64,000 nt of DNA from Adenophora triphylla var. japonica (taxonomy: Eukaryota > Streptophyta > Magnoliopsida > Asterales > Campanulaceae). Made by a program: the position numbers and the translations under genes. Shown one piece after another: positions 55,089-64,000 of the stretch. Every line of letters begins with the position of its first letter. The stretch's first letter is position 1. The stretch is from assembly GCA_022495995.1 (NCBI GenBank), contig JAFEMH010001451.1, positions 214,501 to 278,500 on the forward strand, read 5' to 3'. Below the pieces are notes generated by a model. That model saw only the letters and a list, made by a program, of their open reading frames with translations. It ran no database searches and was not told the origin of the DNA.

Positions 55089-56141
55089 AGCACCGTGAAT
55101 GTTATAGAAACTTGCAACGAAAACGATTACTCCAAAACACTTCAGTTTTCTGGAAACCTTCCTGTTTAGAGAATGATGCAAGCAAAAGGATACTTTCCTG
55201 GCTTGGGACATGGAAAACACTTGCAAGGGATAACAGAAGCACCACTGGTTCTCCCACCACACACAAAGCATGGCCTAGGATACATCATCTCCATCCGCGA
55301 TGGAGATTACGAAGAGGAGTGGGACTTCACTCAAGTCAAGTGGGAAGGAACCGCGTACAAAGGCCATAATGACCCAAAGGTAAAAAACTGCGACCTCGAG
55401 CCATATCGAAAGACACTCAATGGCTACTTCGTCCGGGAAGGGGAAAACATCCCATACTTTATCTTTTCAGAACCATGGATTGACGATAAAGGAAAGCGCC
55501 AACTGGGCTTTGAAATCTTCCACGACTGCAATGCTTCACCAGATGAAACAGAACCCATCCCACTAATTCATAAAGATTTGTGGGGCACAGAGGCAGAAAT
55601 GACCAGCAAATGGGACTTTGTGTTGGGAGAAGACATGCTGCGACAGTTTGAAGGCCTGTGCCGGTTAGAAGACAGCCAGATCCATGCAATCTCCAAGGGT
55701 TACGCTCCAACTATTGATTACACAAAGTTAATACAAAAATGTGATGAGCCAATTCCAAACTGGCACGTCAGCGGAGGACCAGTTGTTGACGAAGACTTCA
55801 TGATCAAAGAGCTTGGTTGTACTCCCCATCCCCGCAGGAAGATAGGCCCTGTAACTTTCACATTAGAATCAGGCTCCACCTCTGATGAACTCACTCAAGA
55901 GGAAATCGAGGTGGTGGCCGAGCATGTATTCCCTTACTTCCTTAATGAAAACTTTGATCTTTTCGAGTACCCTGAGATTGCTAACATCGTGAATGATGAA
56001 TTAACTAATAGTAATCAATATAACGAATAAGGTAATAATGAATCATACGATGAGATAAACCAAGAAAATGAACAAATTCTAAAAGAATTAGCAAAGCAAG
56101 TAGGTCGTTGTGGAAAGAATGGCCCTGTTGACAACGAGGAA
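55089..56141 (+). pseudogene. Protease-RT spacer of element F
   Basis: After TAA 55088 and a TAG at 55168 the frame 55173-56030 runs MMQAKGYFPGLGHGKHLQG (a Gly-rich segment reminiscent of a G-patch), then GYFVREGENIPYFIFSEPW, CTPHPRRKIGPVTFTLES and FPYFLNENFDLFEYPEIANI. Similar blocks occur in E and C. A TAA (56028-56030) separates it from RT. The role is unknown; in Ogre elements a spliced intron lies near here. Confidence 0.6.
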
Positions 56142-57080
56142 ATGCAAACGGTTTATCTCGGGACAACAGAAGACCCCAGAGAAACAAAGATCGGCAGCTT
56201 CTTCAAGGGGGAAGACAGAGAAACCTTGACGCAGATCCTCAGAGAATATGTCGATGTCTTCGCTTGGTTCTACAGAGATATGCCTGGGTTAAATCATTCG
56301 ATTGTAGAACACAAGATACCACTGCTACCCAATGCCAAGCCAGTCAAACAAAAACTGCGTAGAATCAAGCCGGAATGGTCAATGCAAGTGAAAGAAGAGA
56401 TCATGAAACTCTTGAACGTAGGGTTTATCAAAGTAATCGAGTATCCGGAATGGCTAGCAAACACGGTATAAGTATCCAAGTCGAACGGGAAAATACGAGT
56501 CTATGTAGATTTCAGAGACTTGAACAAGGCATTCCCTAAAGATGACTTCCCACTACCAAACATAGACATGTTGGTCGACGCCACAGCAGCATACGAAGTC
56601 CGCTCATTCGTCGATGGCTTCGCAGGGTATAACCAAATTATCATGGCAGAGGAGGACTAGCACAAAATGGCATTCACCACACCTTGGGGGACGTTCTGTT
56701 ACACGGTCATGCCGTTTGGTCTCAAGAACGCTGGGGCTACTTACCAAAGGGCAGTCACGACACTATTCCATGACATGATCCACAAGGAAATAAAGGTATA
56801 CGTGGACGACATGATTGTCCACTCAAAAGGGACAGATGGTCAGCACTTCAGAGATCTCAGAAAATTCTTCAATGGACTGAGACAACACAAGATGAGGCTC
56901 AACCCCGCAAAATGCTCATTCAGAGTGGTCAAAGGGAAAGTCTTAGGGTGCATGGTCATCGAGCGCGGCATAGAAGCAGACCCCGCCAAGATAAAGGCCA
57001 TCACAGACATGCCTCCACCCAGAACGCAGAAAGAAGTAAAGGGATTCATGGGCAGACTCCAATATATCAATCGATTCATC
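56142..57080 (+). pseudogene. Reverse transcriptase of element F
   Basis: LTQILREYVDVFAWFYRDMPG, LRRIKPEWSMQVKEEIMKLL, then TAA at 56469-56471, GKIRVYVDFRDLNKAFPKDD, MLVDATAAYEVRSFVDGFAG, TAG at 56658-56660 (Gln in the relatives), TPWGTFCYTVMPFGLKNAG and YVDD at 56799-56810. The thumb shows KCSFRVVKGKVLGCMV and FMGRLQYINRFINQLT. Two stops disable it; otherwise all RT blocks are present in order. Confidence 0.88.
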
Positions 57081-58440
57081 AATCAACTGACTACAATGTG
57101 CGATCCTATCTTCAAGAGACTTAAGAAAAACACACCTCAAGAGTGGACCGAGGAATGTCAAGAAGCATTCGAGGAAGTTAAGCATTACTTAACTTCCCCA
57201 CCCATCCTGGTTCCACCGCACAAGGAAAATCCCTTAAAGCTATACCTCACGGTTACTGACAATGCGCTAGGGGCTATGCTCGCTCAAGAACAGCCTACTT
57301 CACACACAGAGAACGCCATCTACTTTGTCATCCACAGATTCCAAGGCAGCGAAATCAACTACTCTCCACTCGACAAATCTAGCGCTGCTCTTGTTTGGGT
57401 ATCACAAAGACTAAAGCACTATATGAAAGCCTTCCCGGTTCGTCTCATTGCAAGAATGGATCCTTTGAAGTACATTCTAGACAAATCAAATTTGTCTTCA
57501 AGACTGGCTAAATGGTATTTCATGCTCGCGGGATATGATATCACTTACGTCACTTAGAAAACCATCGGGGGGAGTGTATTCGCAGACCAGTTGGCCGAAT
57601 TTCCTTGCAACGAAGTGAAGGGGGAAGACCCGCGATTCCCTGATGAAGACATCATGACTATAGAAGACGAAAATAAGTGGCAATTATTTTTCGATGGCGC
57701 AGCCAACAAGAGAGGGTTCGGCATCGGAATGTTGTTAGTAGATCAGATGACATCTATACCCCACTAGAAATACGTCTTGACTTTGACGCCACCAACAACA
57801 CCGTAGAATATGAAGCTTGCATAGCGGGGCTTGAGGCAGCCCTAGAGCGCAACGTGATCGAACTTAAGGTATTTGGGGACTCCCAATTAATCATCAATCA
57901 GACACTGAAAAAGTGGAGGATCCAAGATCTAACCCTTCTAAGATACAATGCCCACCTCCAAGAGTTGGTGCAACAATTTCAGGATATCTCGTTCCACTAT
58001 CTTCCTAGAGACAAAAACCGGTTTGCGGATGCATTGGCTACACTCGCCTCCTTGGTCGAAATCCCTGTAGGAAAGGCAGTCAAACCCTTCAAAGTAACAC
58101 GGCGCGCAACTCCTGCCTACTCCGCCGTTATAGATCTCCATGACTGCAAAGACAAATGGTTATCCGAATGTGCCACCGTTGAGGACTCCGAAAAGAAACT
58201 GTGGTACCATGATATTTGGCGTTTCATCCTAGGTGGAACCATTCCTCCTGAGACCGACCAGAAGACTCAGATCTCCCTTAAAAGGCTGGCAGCTAATTAC
58301 GTCATCATTGCTGGCCGTCTATTCAAGAAACACTCCCAAGGAAACCTCCTTTGTGCCACCGAAGAAGAGGCCCAAGAAATAATGGACCATGTCCATCAAG
58401 GTATATGTGGAACCCACATGAGCGGAAATATGCTCGCCAA
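57081..58440 (+). pseudogene. Tandem RNase H domains of element F
   Basis: Ty3-type RNase H: LYLTVTDNALGAMLAQEQ, FQGSEINYSPLDKSSAALVWV and RLKHYMKAFPVRLI, ending before a TAG at 57556-57558 (YVT-stop-KTI). The second, archaeal-type domain has LFFDGAANKRGFGIG, then a one-base shift near 57740, TVEYEACIAGLEAAL, VFGDSQLIINQ and RFADALATL. The connector to integrase (ISLKRLAANYVII, CATEEEAQEIMDHVHQG) ends at a TAG (58442-58444). Confidence 0.85.
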
Positions 58441-59442
58441 ATAGATCATCAGACAAGGGTACTTTTGGCTGACAATGGAAGCCGACTGTACTTGAATGGT
58501 CAAGAAATGCCATAAGTGTCAGATACATGCCAACCTTCAGCACGCGCCGCTTTCCTTACTGTACCATATGACTTCTCCTTGGTCGTTCTCGACGTGGGGA
58601 TAGACGTGATTGGAAAGGTCACACCCACAGGAGCCAATGGACACTGCTTCGTCCTAGTAGCCATCGACTATTTCACTAAATGGGTCGAGGCCACCTCCTA
58701 CAAAATTTTGAACGCCAGAAAAGTTGCAGAATTCATCAAACACAACATCATCTGCCGATACGGGGTACCGCAAGAGATGATATCCGATAATGGCTTGCAC
58801 TATGAGAAAGAAACCGATCACCTCCTAACAGAGTACAAAATCATAAGGCACAAGTCATCTCCTTACAGGCCTCAGACGAATGGAGCAGTTGAAGCCGCAA
58901 ACAAGACAATCGAAACCATCATCAGAAAAATGGCAATCACGGGGAAAGACTGGCCCGACAAGTTACCCTTTGCACTGTGGGGATACCGCACCTCCATTCG
59001 AACAGCTACAGGAGAGACTCCCTATGCCCTCACATTCGGAATGGAGGCTGTCTTGCCAATAGAATTGGAAATACCATCACTACAGGTTCTCCTAGAAAAC
59101 CAAGTGAACGAAGTCGACTGGCTAGAAAGCATATACGAAGAGTTAGCCTTGCTAGATAAAAGGAGGCTGAAAGCAGCCGAGCAAACCAAAGCCTCCCAAA
59201 GAAGAATGGCAAGAGCTTTCAAGAAAAAGGTCAAGACAAGGAATATCAGAGTAGGCGACCAGGTTCTCCGTGAGCATCGTCCTGGACCTTTCAACCCGCT
59301 AGGCAAGTGGGGACCAAGATGGATAGGACCCTACATCATGAAGAAGATATTCTCTGGGGGAGCCATTCAGTTGGTGGACCTAGACGGAGATCAGCTACCG
59401 AAGCCAGTCAACATGGACAAACTCAAGAGATACTTTGCGTGA
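58441..59442 (+). pseudogene. Integrase of element F
   Basis: The zinc motif is split by a TAG and a TGA (CGTHMSGNMLAK-stop-IIRQGYFWLTMEADCT-stop-MVKKCHKC). A single-base loss near 58597 precedes GIDVIGK. The rest is open for about 280 codons: DDE residues in GIDVIGK, MISDNGLHYE and GAVEAANKTIETI, plus SPYRPQTNGAVE, ALWGYRTSIRTA and GETPYALTFGMEAVLP. The C-terminal barrel has VGDQVLREHRPGPF and WIGPYIMKKIFSGGA, ending KLKRYFA at 59442. No chromodomain is seen. Confidence 0.88.
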
Positions 59443-59465
59443 CTTGGCCTCTTAAAAAGAAAAAT

Positions 59466-59524
59466 GTGCTCGCTAGGTTGAAAATTCCGAAGGGGACGGC
59501 CTAGGAAAAAATTAGAGCTTGCAC
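59466..59524 (+). other. Conserved post-pol hairpin of element F, copy 1
   Basis: CTAGGTTG (59473-59480) pairs with CGGCCTAG (59497-59504) using two U-G wobbles; TTCC/GGGG lie inside and GTGC/GCAC outside. It begins 24 bp after the integrase stop. Confidence 0.65.
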
Positions 59525-59589
59525 AAGAAAAGAAGCCCGCTAGACTAAAAACCCGAAGGGGCAGTCTAGGGAAAAGAAAGGGTGTGCAA
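59519..59589 (+). other. Conserved post-pol hairpin of element F, copy 2
   Basis: CTAGACT (59540-59546) pairs with AGTCTAG (59563-59569), ACCC with GGGG inside, and TTGCAC (59519) with GTGCAA (59584) outside. The TTGCAC arm is shared with copy 1, so the two hairpins could be alternative folds. Confidence 0.6.
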
Positions 59590-59670
59590 AAAAAAAAAAT
59601 AGGAGGCCTTGTCCCGCGCAAGATTACCCCTCGGCCTGAAACCACATTTTGTCCTTTTTCTCCCAAAAAT

Positions 59671-59729
59671 GAACTATGTTAGACCTGAGCCTCTTAATTA
59701 ATTGTTGTAAAAGAGGAACGTAGGCAGCC
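59671..59729 (+). other. Stem plus ACGTAGG element after F pol
   Basis: AACTATG, GACCTGA, stem CCTCTT/AAGAGG, then ACGTAGGCAGCC. Same order after the CTAG hairpins as in element E. Confidence 0.6.
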
Positions 59730-59914
59730 CTCGGGTTCGGTCTAATCAAATAAATAAATCAAATTTGTCCTTATTAATCAAATGCATTTTATTAATGACA
59801 AAAGGAAAATCCTAACCACAACGACTAATTTGCTAAGCTAACAATCTTGAAATAAAATACCAATAAAATAAAACTATTGATCTATCAAAGCAATCTCTTG
59901 GTACTCCTTAAGAT

Positions 59915-61156
59915 CTAGCCTTTCATTGACTTGGTAGGCCGGCAAACATGATCACCACCGTCATCGCGATCTCTCTTGCGTTTTGGGCCCTTCGAAGCAA
60001 AACATCCCTCGAGGCGAGTGAAAACGGACTTCGAGAGCCTCTTGAAGACATTGGGCCTATATAAAGCTTGTGTCTTTTCAGGCATACCCTTACCTCGCCT
60101 CTCATACCAATCCCCATAAAGAAAATCCTGGGTTGGATTGGTCCGTACATTAGCAGGGTCAGACTGAGCCTCTCTCCTTCGCAAAATACTGCTGGCTACG
60201 AAAGAATCCCCTAACAGTGAAAGCCACAGATCATCAATCTTCTCCACATTAGGGTAACCGATATGAAGGAACCAATCCAAATACTTGTCAGATAAGAAGA
60301 TGCTTGCATCAAAAGTTCGAAGGTTCGACCAGCGGTCCCGACTAGTTCCTTCACCCCACTCATCCACCGAAAGATCCTTGATCAACAACTTCCTCGTATG
60401 GTATGTGAATGGGGAATACTCCAACGGGGGACCTACCAACTTGAGATGTTCCCTAAGCCAAATAGCCAACAAAAGAGGACTCCCTTGAGTCATGGCACCA
60501 GTCTTATGCAACTCATCAAGACCATGCTGGGTTTCACATAAAATTAGCGGAATGATATTCCTAGAGTGTATCCTAGCCTGCAGAATAATTTCCACCAATT
60601 GGGAATCAACCAAGCCATCCCTGCATACGAACAAAACATCTCCGAAAAGAGAAAAGGCCAGAAAGTTCATTTTGTAAGCATGGAAGGCATCATCATCTAA
60701 ATCTCCGCTGAAGCACTAAGGAAAAGAAGAACAATCTACCCACCTGCGGTGAACCAACTCATAGCAAGTATCAAGGGGGATCCCTAGAAATTCATTCAAA
60801 GCCTCTGAATGATTCCTGTTGTATTTAGGAACATCAATCTCACCAGTCAAAGGCATATCCAAGATGATGGCGAATTCCTCAACAGTAGGCACCATCTCAT
60901 TAAGAGAAAAATTAAAGAGATGAACGAAAGGATCCCAAAATTGAGCAGCACCCTGCAAAAGATCCCAATCCGGTTGGAGGTTCTTCATGGTGAAAAGGAT
61001 TCTAAATCCGAATTCTACTATAAACTTATTGCGAGATCGATTGCGAAACGACCTCACGAAATCTCTTGATGCTTGCTTGAATGCTTCAACTACGTCAGAC
61101 GTCAAAGAAAAATCATCAACAATCATGGACGTTGGGACGATCTCCTTGGAAGCCAT
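59915..61156 (-). pseudogene. Antisense DUF7745/PMD-like gene of element F
   Basis: ATG 61156 (MASKEIVPTSMIVDDF) opens 146 codons with FGFRILFTM, AAQFWDPFVHLFNFSLNEM and VPTVEEFAIILDMPLTGEI, which resembles the first half of the plant mobile domain (fold position of FHFGE-TLEDV-LLGLP). A second frame, 60707-59915, has NFLAFSLFGDVLFV, IIPLILCETQHGLDEL, GSPLLLAIWLREHLKL and a basic tail (PKRKRDRDDGG). The frames meet across 60743-60708, bounded by GT and AG with a pyrimidine run, but 36 nt is short for a plant intron; it may instead be an indel. No internal stops occur inside either frame. It is homologous to E's antisense gene. The function is unknown; PMD relatives act in gene and transposon silencing. 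Confidence 0.65.
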
Positions 61157-61255
61157 GGATCACAGGGTTGGAGAAGAAGACAAGAATTCGAGCCTAACAG
61201 AATATATCTAGAGTTTAAAAGGCTGGGATGAGTTATCTGGCCGGACTACAGGGTG

Positions 61256-61263
61256 TTTTTATA
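61256..61263 (-). promoter_or_regulatory. Candidate TATA box of the F antisense gene
   Basis: The minus strand reads TATAAAAA, about 100 bp before the ATG at 61156. This suggests the antisense gene has its own promoter, independent of the LTR. Confidence 0.5.
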
Positions 61264-61264
61264 G

Positions 61265-61941
61265 GGAAAACTGACAAAATCCCGTTCGAAGAAGGAAAGG
61301 GATTCTGCCTGGGGTAGCATGTCTCGTGCGAGATGGCTAGTCCCGCGTGACACATCCCTTCGGCAAATTCAGCAGCATTCCTGCACCAACAAATAATCTT
61401 GCCCCGACTTGACGAAGTATGTCTTGAAAGCCTGCGCATACAGTTCCTAACATGCAGTGCAACACCAAAATCAAGCTCAAAACTGTGACCCAAATGGTCA
61501 TGTCATTCCAATCACGGAAGTCGAGAAAGTTAAGAAATTAATTAATTAGGCCTAGGACTAGGAATTAAGAAAACTAGCTTTTTATACCACCTACGTGCTA
61601 ACATGTACCAAAAAGAAAGAAAAAATTGTCTGGGCCCACACGGCCAATATTTACAAGATCTCAAGAAGTAAATGGGGAGAAAAAGGGGGGATCACACCAT
61701 CAAGTCACCCGAGCCACTGACACCTCTGCCTTCACCTCCATTGGGGCTGTCGTCCCTCCTCGAACGCTTGGCTCCACAAGTCGGGGTCATCGCAGAAGCC
61801 ACCGTCGAAGCTGCCAAAGCCTCCTTCTAAAACAGTCGCTCGGACAGGTTCGACACCAGGGACATCAATCCCGCCATCCTGCTTGCCCCACGATTGTAAT
61901 CAGCCGCGGACATGGTGATTCGGCAACAAAAACTAAAAGGA
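61265..61941. other. Intergenic stretch, no gene recognised
   Basis: It contains a CG-rich motif pair at about 61319-61355 (TGTCTCGTGCGAGA and GTCCCGCGTGACAC) like those in the A leader and the E LTR. On the minus strand a short Ser/Arg-rich open stretch (61930-61640) could be the tail of the PMD gene, but no splice border is convincing. Confidence 0.4.
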
Positions 61942-63951
61942 TCAGACAAAGTCGGACATATACACATATATGGATGAATAAGAGAAATAGTATGAACAGA
62001 AACATACCGAGGAGACATCAGATGGAAGGCGATAACCCTCAGGAATATGGTCCGGGATCGGGATGTGGCCCATCATCGGCATGCTCCCCATCATATATGT
62101 GTAGCTCGGAGGACCATAATCCACCGTGAAAGGCAGAGGATCTGCATACTGGGAAGAAGTGCTGGGGGCTGACGAACCTGAGGCAGAGGTGGAGGTGGAA
62201 GCCCGAGCAAATGACCGCCGAGCACCTACCAAGAGGGGACCTGATCCATCAGGCGAGGCAAGAACTCCGCATACGCAGCTCCTCGGACAATACAATCTGT
62301 CGCCGCATAACCCTCCACAAGATCAGCATAATCATCATTAGGAATAAAGTAGGTAGGGTACATCGCCCTCGGCGGATCCGCTGGCACCACATATGGCAGT
62401 GAACCCCGACCATGCTGTGGGAAGACTCGCTCGCCCAGATACATGGTATCCCCCTCCAGAGATACCAAAATCCTCTGCATCGCTGTGGCATCCCAAGCAC
62501 GATGAACCTCCCGTTCCACCAAGGTCCACGGATAAAGGCCCAGCCGCTCAAACTCAAAGGCGTCCAACATGGCCCGCGCCTCTACAACCGTCAGGGTCCA
62601 GTCCTAATCTTCCTCCTCATCAACAGTCCGATTGGGGTGGCTCCACCTCCTGATGTCCAGAAACAGAGGGTCCGGGCTATCCAGCTCAAACTTGTATAGT
62701 CTAGAGACAACGTACCCCTATATTTGTACCAGAAAATAGAACAGATTCAGTACAAAACACAGATAAGAAGTGCAGATAAAAGACAGAGACAGAATCAAGA
62801 GCATACCTCCCAAGCATAAGAATACCCTGACAGAGTATCCTTGGTGTGCCTACATGCCTCATCCATGGCATGATAACAGAAGGCCAGCCCAGCTGAGCCC
62901 CAATCATAAGTCCTCACATCATTCAAATCAACCAACAAACCTAAGAGGGAGAGATGGGCCGTAGAAGAATGGTTCACAAAAATGGTCTCTGACAGAATGT
63001 ACTAGAGGGCACCCCGTACCAATCGATCAGTATCCGCATTCGGCTTAAGTGCATAAGCCTCAAGCTGAGATCGGAGAGGTGACAGCTCAACAGCAAAACC
63101 CTTAACCTTGTTAGGGGCAAAACCAATCAGCTGCCTCCATACAGCCGGACTCGCAGGCTTATAACCCGTAGTCTTCGGGTGGGGCTCACCGGTGAACTCC
63201 AACCCCGTGATAGCCAAAAAATCTGTCGGGGTCATGGTAGCTTCCCCGAAGCGAAGATGCACAGTGTTGGTAGTGTCCCACCACCTCTATTGGATTGGTC
63301 GAAGGACTTGGGGAGTCTGTCTCATCCCCTGGATGTTGTCAATGAAGGTCAAAAGCCCCGTTTGAGCCATCCTAGCTCGAACCCCATTGAGGCCCTTGAT
63401 TTTATCCCACAAATCTTTGGCAAGCTTCGGGCTCCCACGATAGTTTTTTGTTGTCCTGTACGACTGCAAAACAAAAGGAGAAGCAAAAGAGCAATGTTAG
63501 GCATCATCCCATGGCAAAATTTCAATGAAATAGAAGAAATTTCTCATTGAGACATTTCATCGAACGCTTAGTGTGCGCACAAGAAAAGCATGCCCAAAGA
63601 TGCATTTGACTACCCGAATCAACCCCTCCTACAATCCATGATATGTAGGGAACTCATACGCACACAATACAACGACAAACATCTAACAAATTCAACAAAA
63701 TAGAAACATGCAAGATAGAACCAAGTTCTAGACAAAAACAAGAAAAGCTGCCATTGATGAAATTGGAATTCAAAAATGGGATTCAAATGCAATGCAATGC
63801 ACAAAATGAGAAGTGAGAGAGAAGCTCTTACCAAACCTTCACGAACGGCGTGAGAAATGTGCATGCCCTTATCGAAAGTGAGGTCGTCACGGGGGTAATC
63901 CTTGCCAAGCAAATGACTCCCCAAAATTGGATTCTTCCTTCCTTGTGCCAT
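61942..63951 (-). pseudogene. Plant mobile domain (PMD) gene with introns, decayed
   Basis: Exon 1 (63951-63832) encodes 40 codons, MAQGRKNPILGSHLLGKDYP..., ending at a GTAAGAG donor. Exon 2 (63463-62807, exactly 219 codons, TTTTGCAG acceptor and GTATGC donor) holds the PMD: ARMAQTGLLTFIDNI, RWWDTTNTVHLRFGEATMTP, DFLAITGLEFTGEP, AHLSLLGLLVDLNDVRTYDW and LAFCYHAMDEACR. It has TAG stops at 63287-63289 and 63002-63004. Exon 3 (from 62717, TATAG acceptor) keeps the frame through RLYKFELDSPDPLFLDIRRW, a TAG, then DAFEFERLGLYPWTLVE. A Ser/Ala/Thr-rich last part (62295-61997) is in another frame, so splicing there is unresolved. PMD proteins (MAIN/MAIL type) are nuclear and PMD copies are also carried by retrotransposons. 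It could be a host gene relic or cargo. Confidence 0.7.
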
Positions 63952-64000
63952 CGATATTGGAAGGAGAAGGGATTGAGGGTTGATTAAGAGAAGGAATCAA

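Larger units (their letters stand above)
52386..61640 (+). mobile_element. Tat-lineage retrotransposon F, lacking its 5' LTR
   Basis: It begins at the base of a leader hairpin like that of element A, with no LTR or PBS, then gag, protease, spacer, RT, two RNase H domains and integrase to 59442. Two CTAG hairpins, one ACGTAGG element and an antisense DUF7745-like gene follow. Gag and leader are close to element A (same SSSSEEEESYTKK-type linker). The right end is uncertain: no 3' LTR is recognisable before 64000, and the element may include the PMD gene beyond 61640. Confidence 0.75.

Noticed and set aside
60708..60743. A 36-nt intron in the F antisense gene
   Set aside because: The GT-AG borders and pyrimidine run are suggestive, but the length is well below usual plant introns; an indel or a longer undetected intron is as likely.

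Overview
This window looks like intergenic heterochromatin from a flowering plant, probably a dicot. I see no intact ordinary host gene. Almost all of it is nested LTR retrotransposons, chiefly of the Ty3/gypsy Tat (Ogre/Retand) lineage, plus one Athila-type element and one CACTA DNA transposon remnant. The lineage calls rest on several signs: a primer-binding site matching the 3' end of tRNA-Arg (TGGCGACTCCGCTGGGGA) in the Tat elements; retropepsins with LVDNGS-type active sites; YVDD reverse transcriptases; two consecutive RNase H domains; a DDE integrase; and antisense genes between pol and the 3' LTR. Letters G, C, A, D, E and F below are my labels for the elements.

Layout. G (minus, 1-6567) is an internally deleted Tat element: 3' UTR, decayed gag, a 62-64 bp minisatellite, leader, PBS and 5' LTR. 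It abuts a CACTA remnant (6568-8919, minus) with subterminal repeats and a broken tnp2 transposase. C (plus) enters the CACTA transposase at 8920 and runs LTR, PBS, gag, two protease-like domains and half of RT to 27431. A (12023-19361, plus) is a gag-only Tat derivative inside C's gag, flanked by the 5-bp duplication GTGAG. D is an Athila-type element with an intact gag-protease ORF and no pol; it entered C's RT with the duplication ATAGA. E is a full Tat element that entered D's 5' LTR with the duplication ATTCC/GGAAT. F (plus, from about 52386) is a nearly complete Tat element without a 5' LTR, followed by an antisense DUF7745-like gene. A decayed intron-containing plant-mobile-domain (PMD) gene ends the window on the minus strand.

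The two halves of E, of D's 5' LTR and of C's RT now lie far apart in opposite orientation. One inversion of about 13 kb (about 39440-52385) explains every junction. Its left breakpoint created an in-frame 590-codon fusion of C's RNase H to E's gag tail.

Most stop codons in the dead ORFs are CAG to TAG, TGG to TAG/TGA or CGA to TGA, as expected from decay of methylated cytosines. The most interesting signals outside the proteins are three RNA-like stem structures that recur in different elements with compensating changes: one just after pol, one built as a variable stem followed by ACGTAGG, and a large leader hairpin. Two Tat elements also carry related antisense genes after pol.
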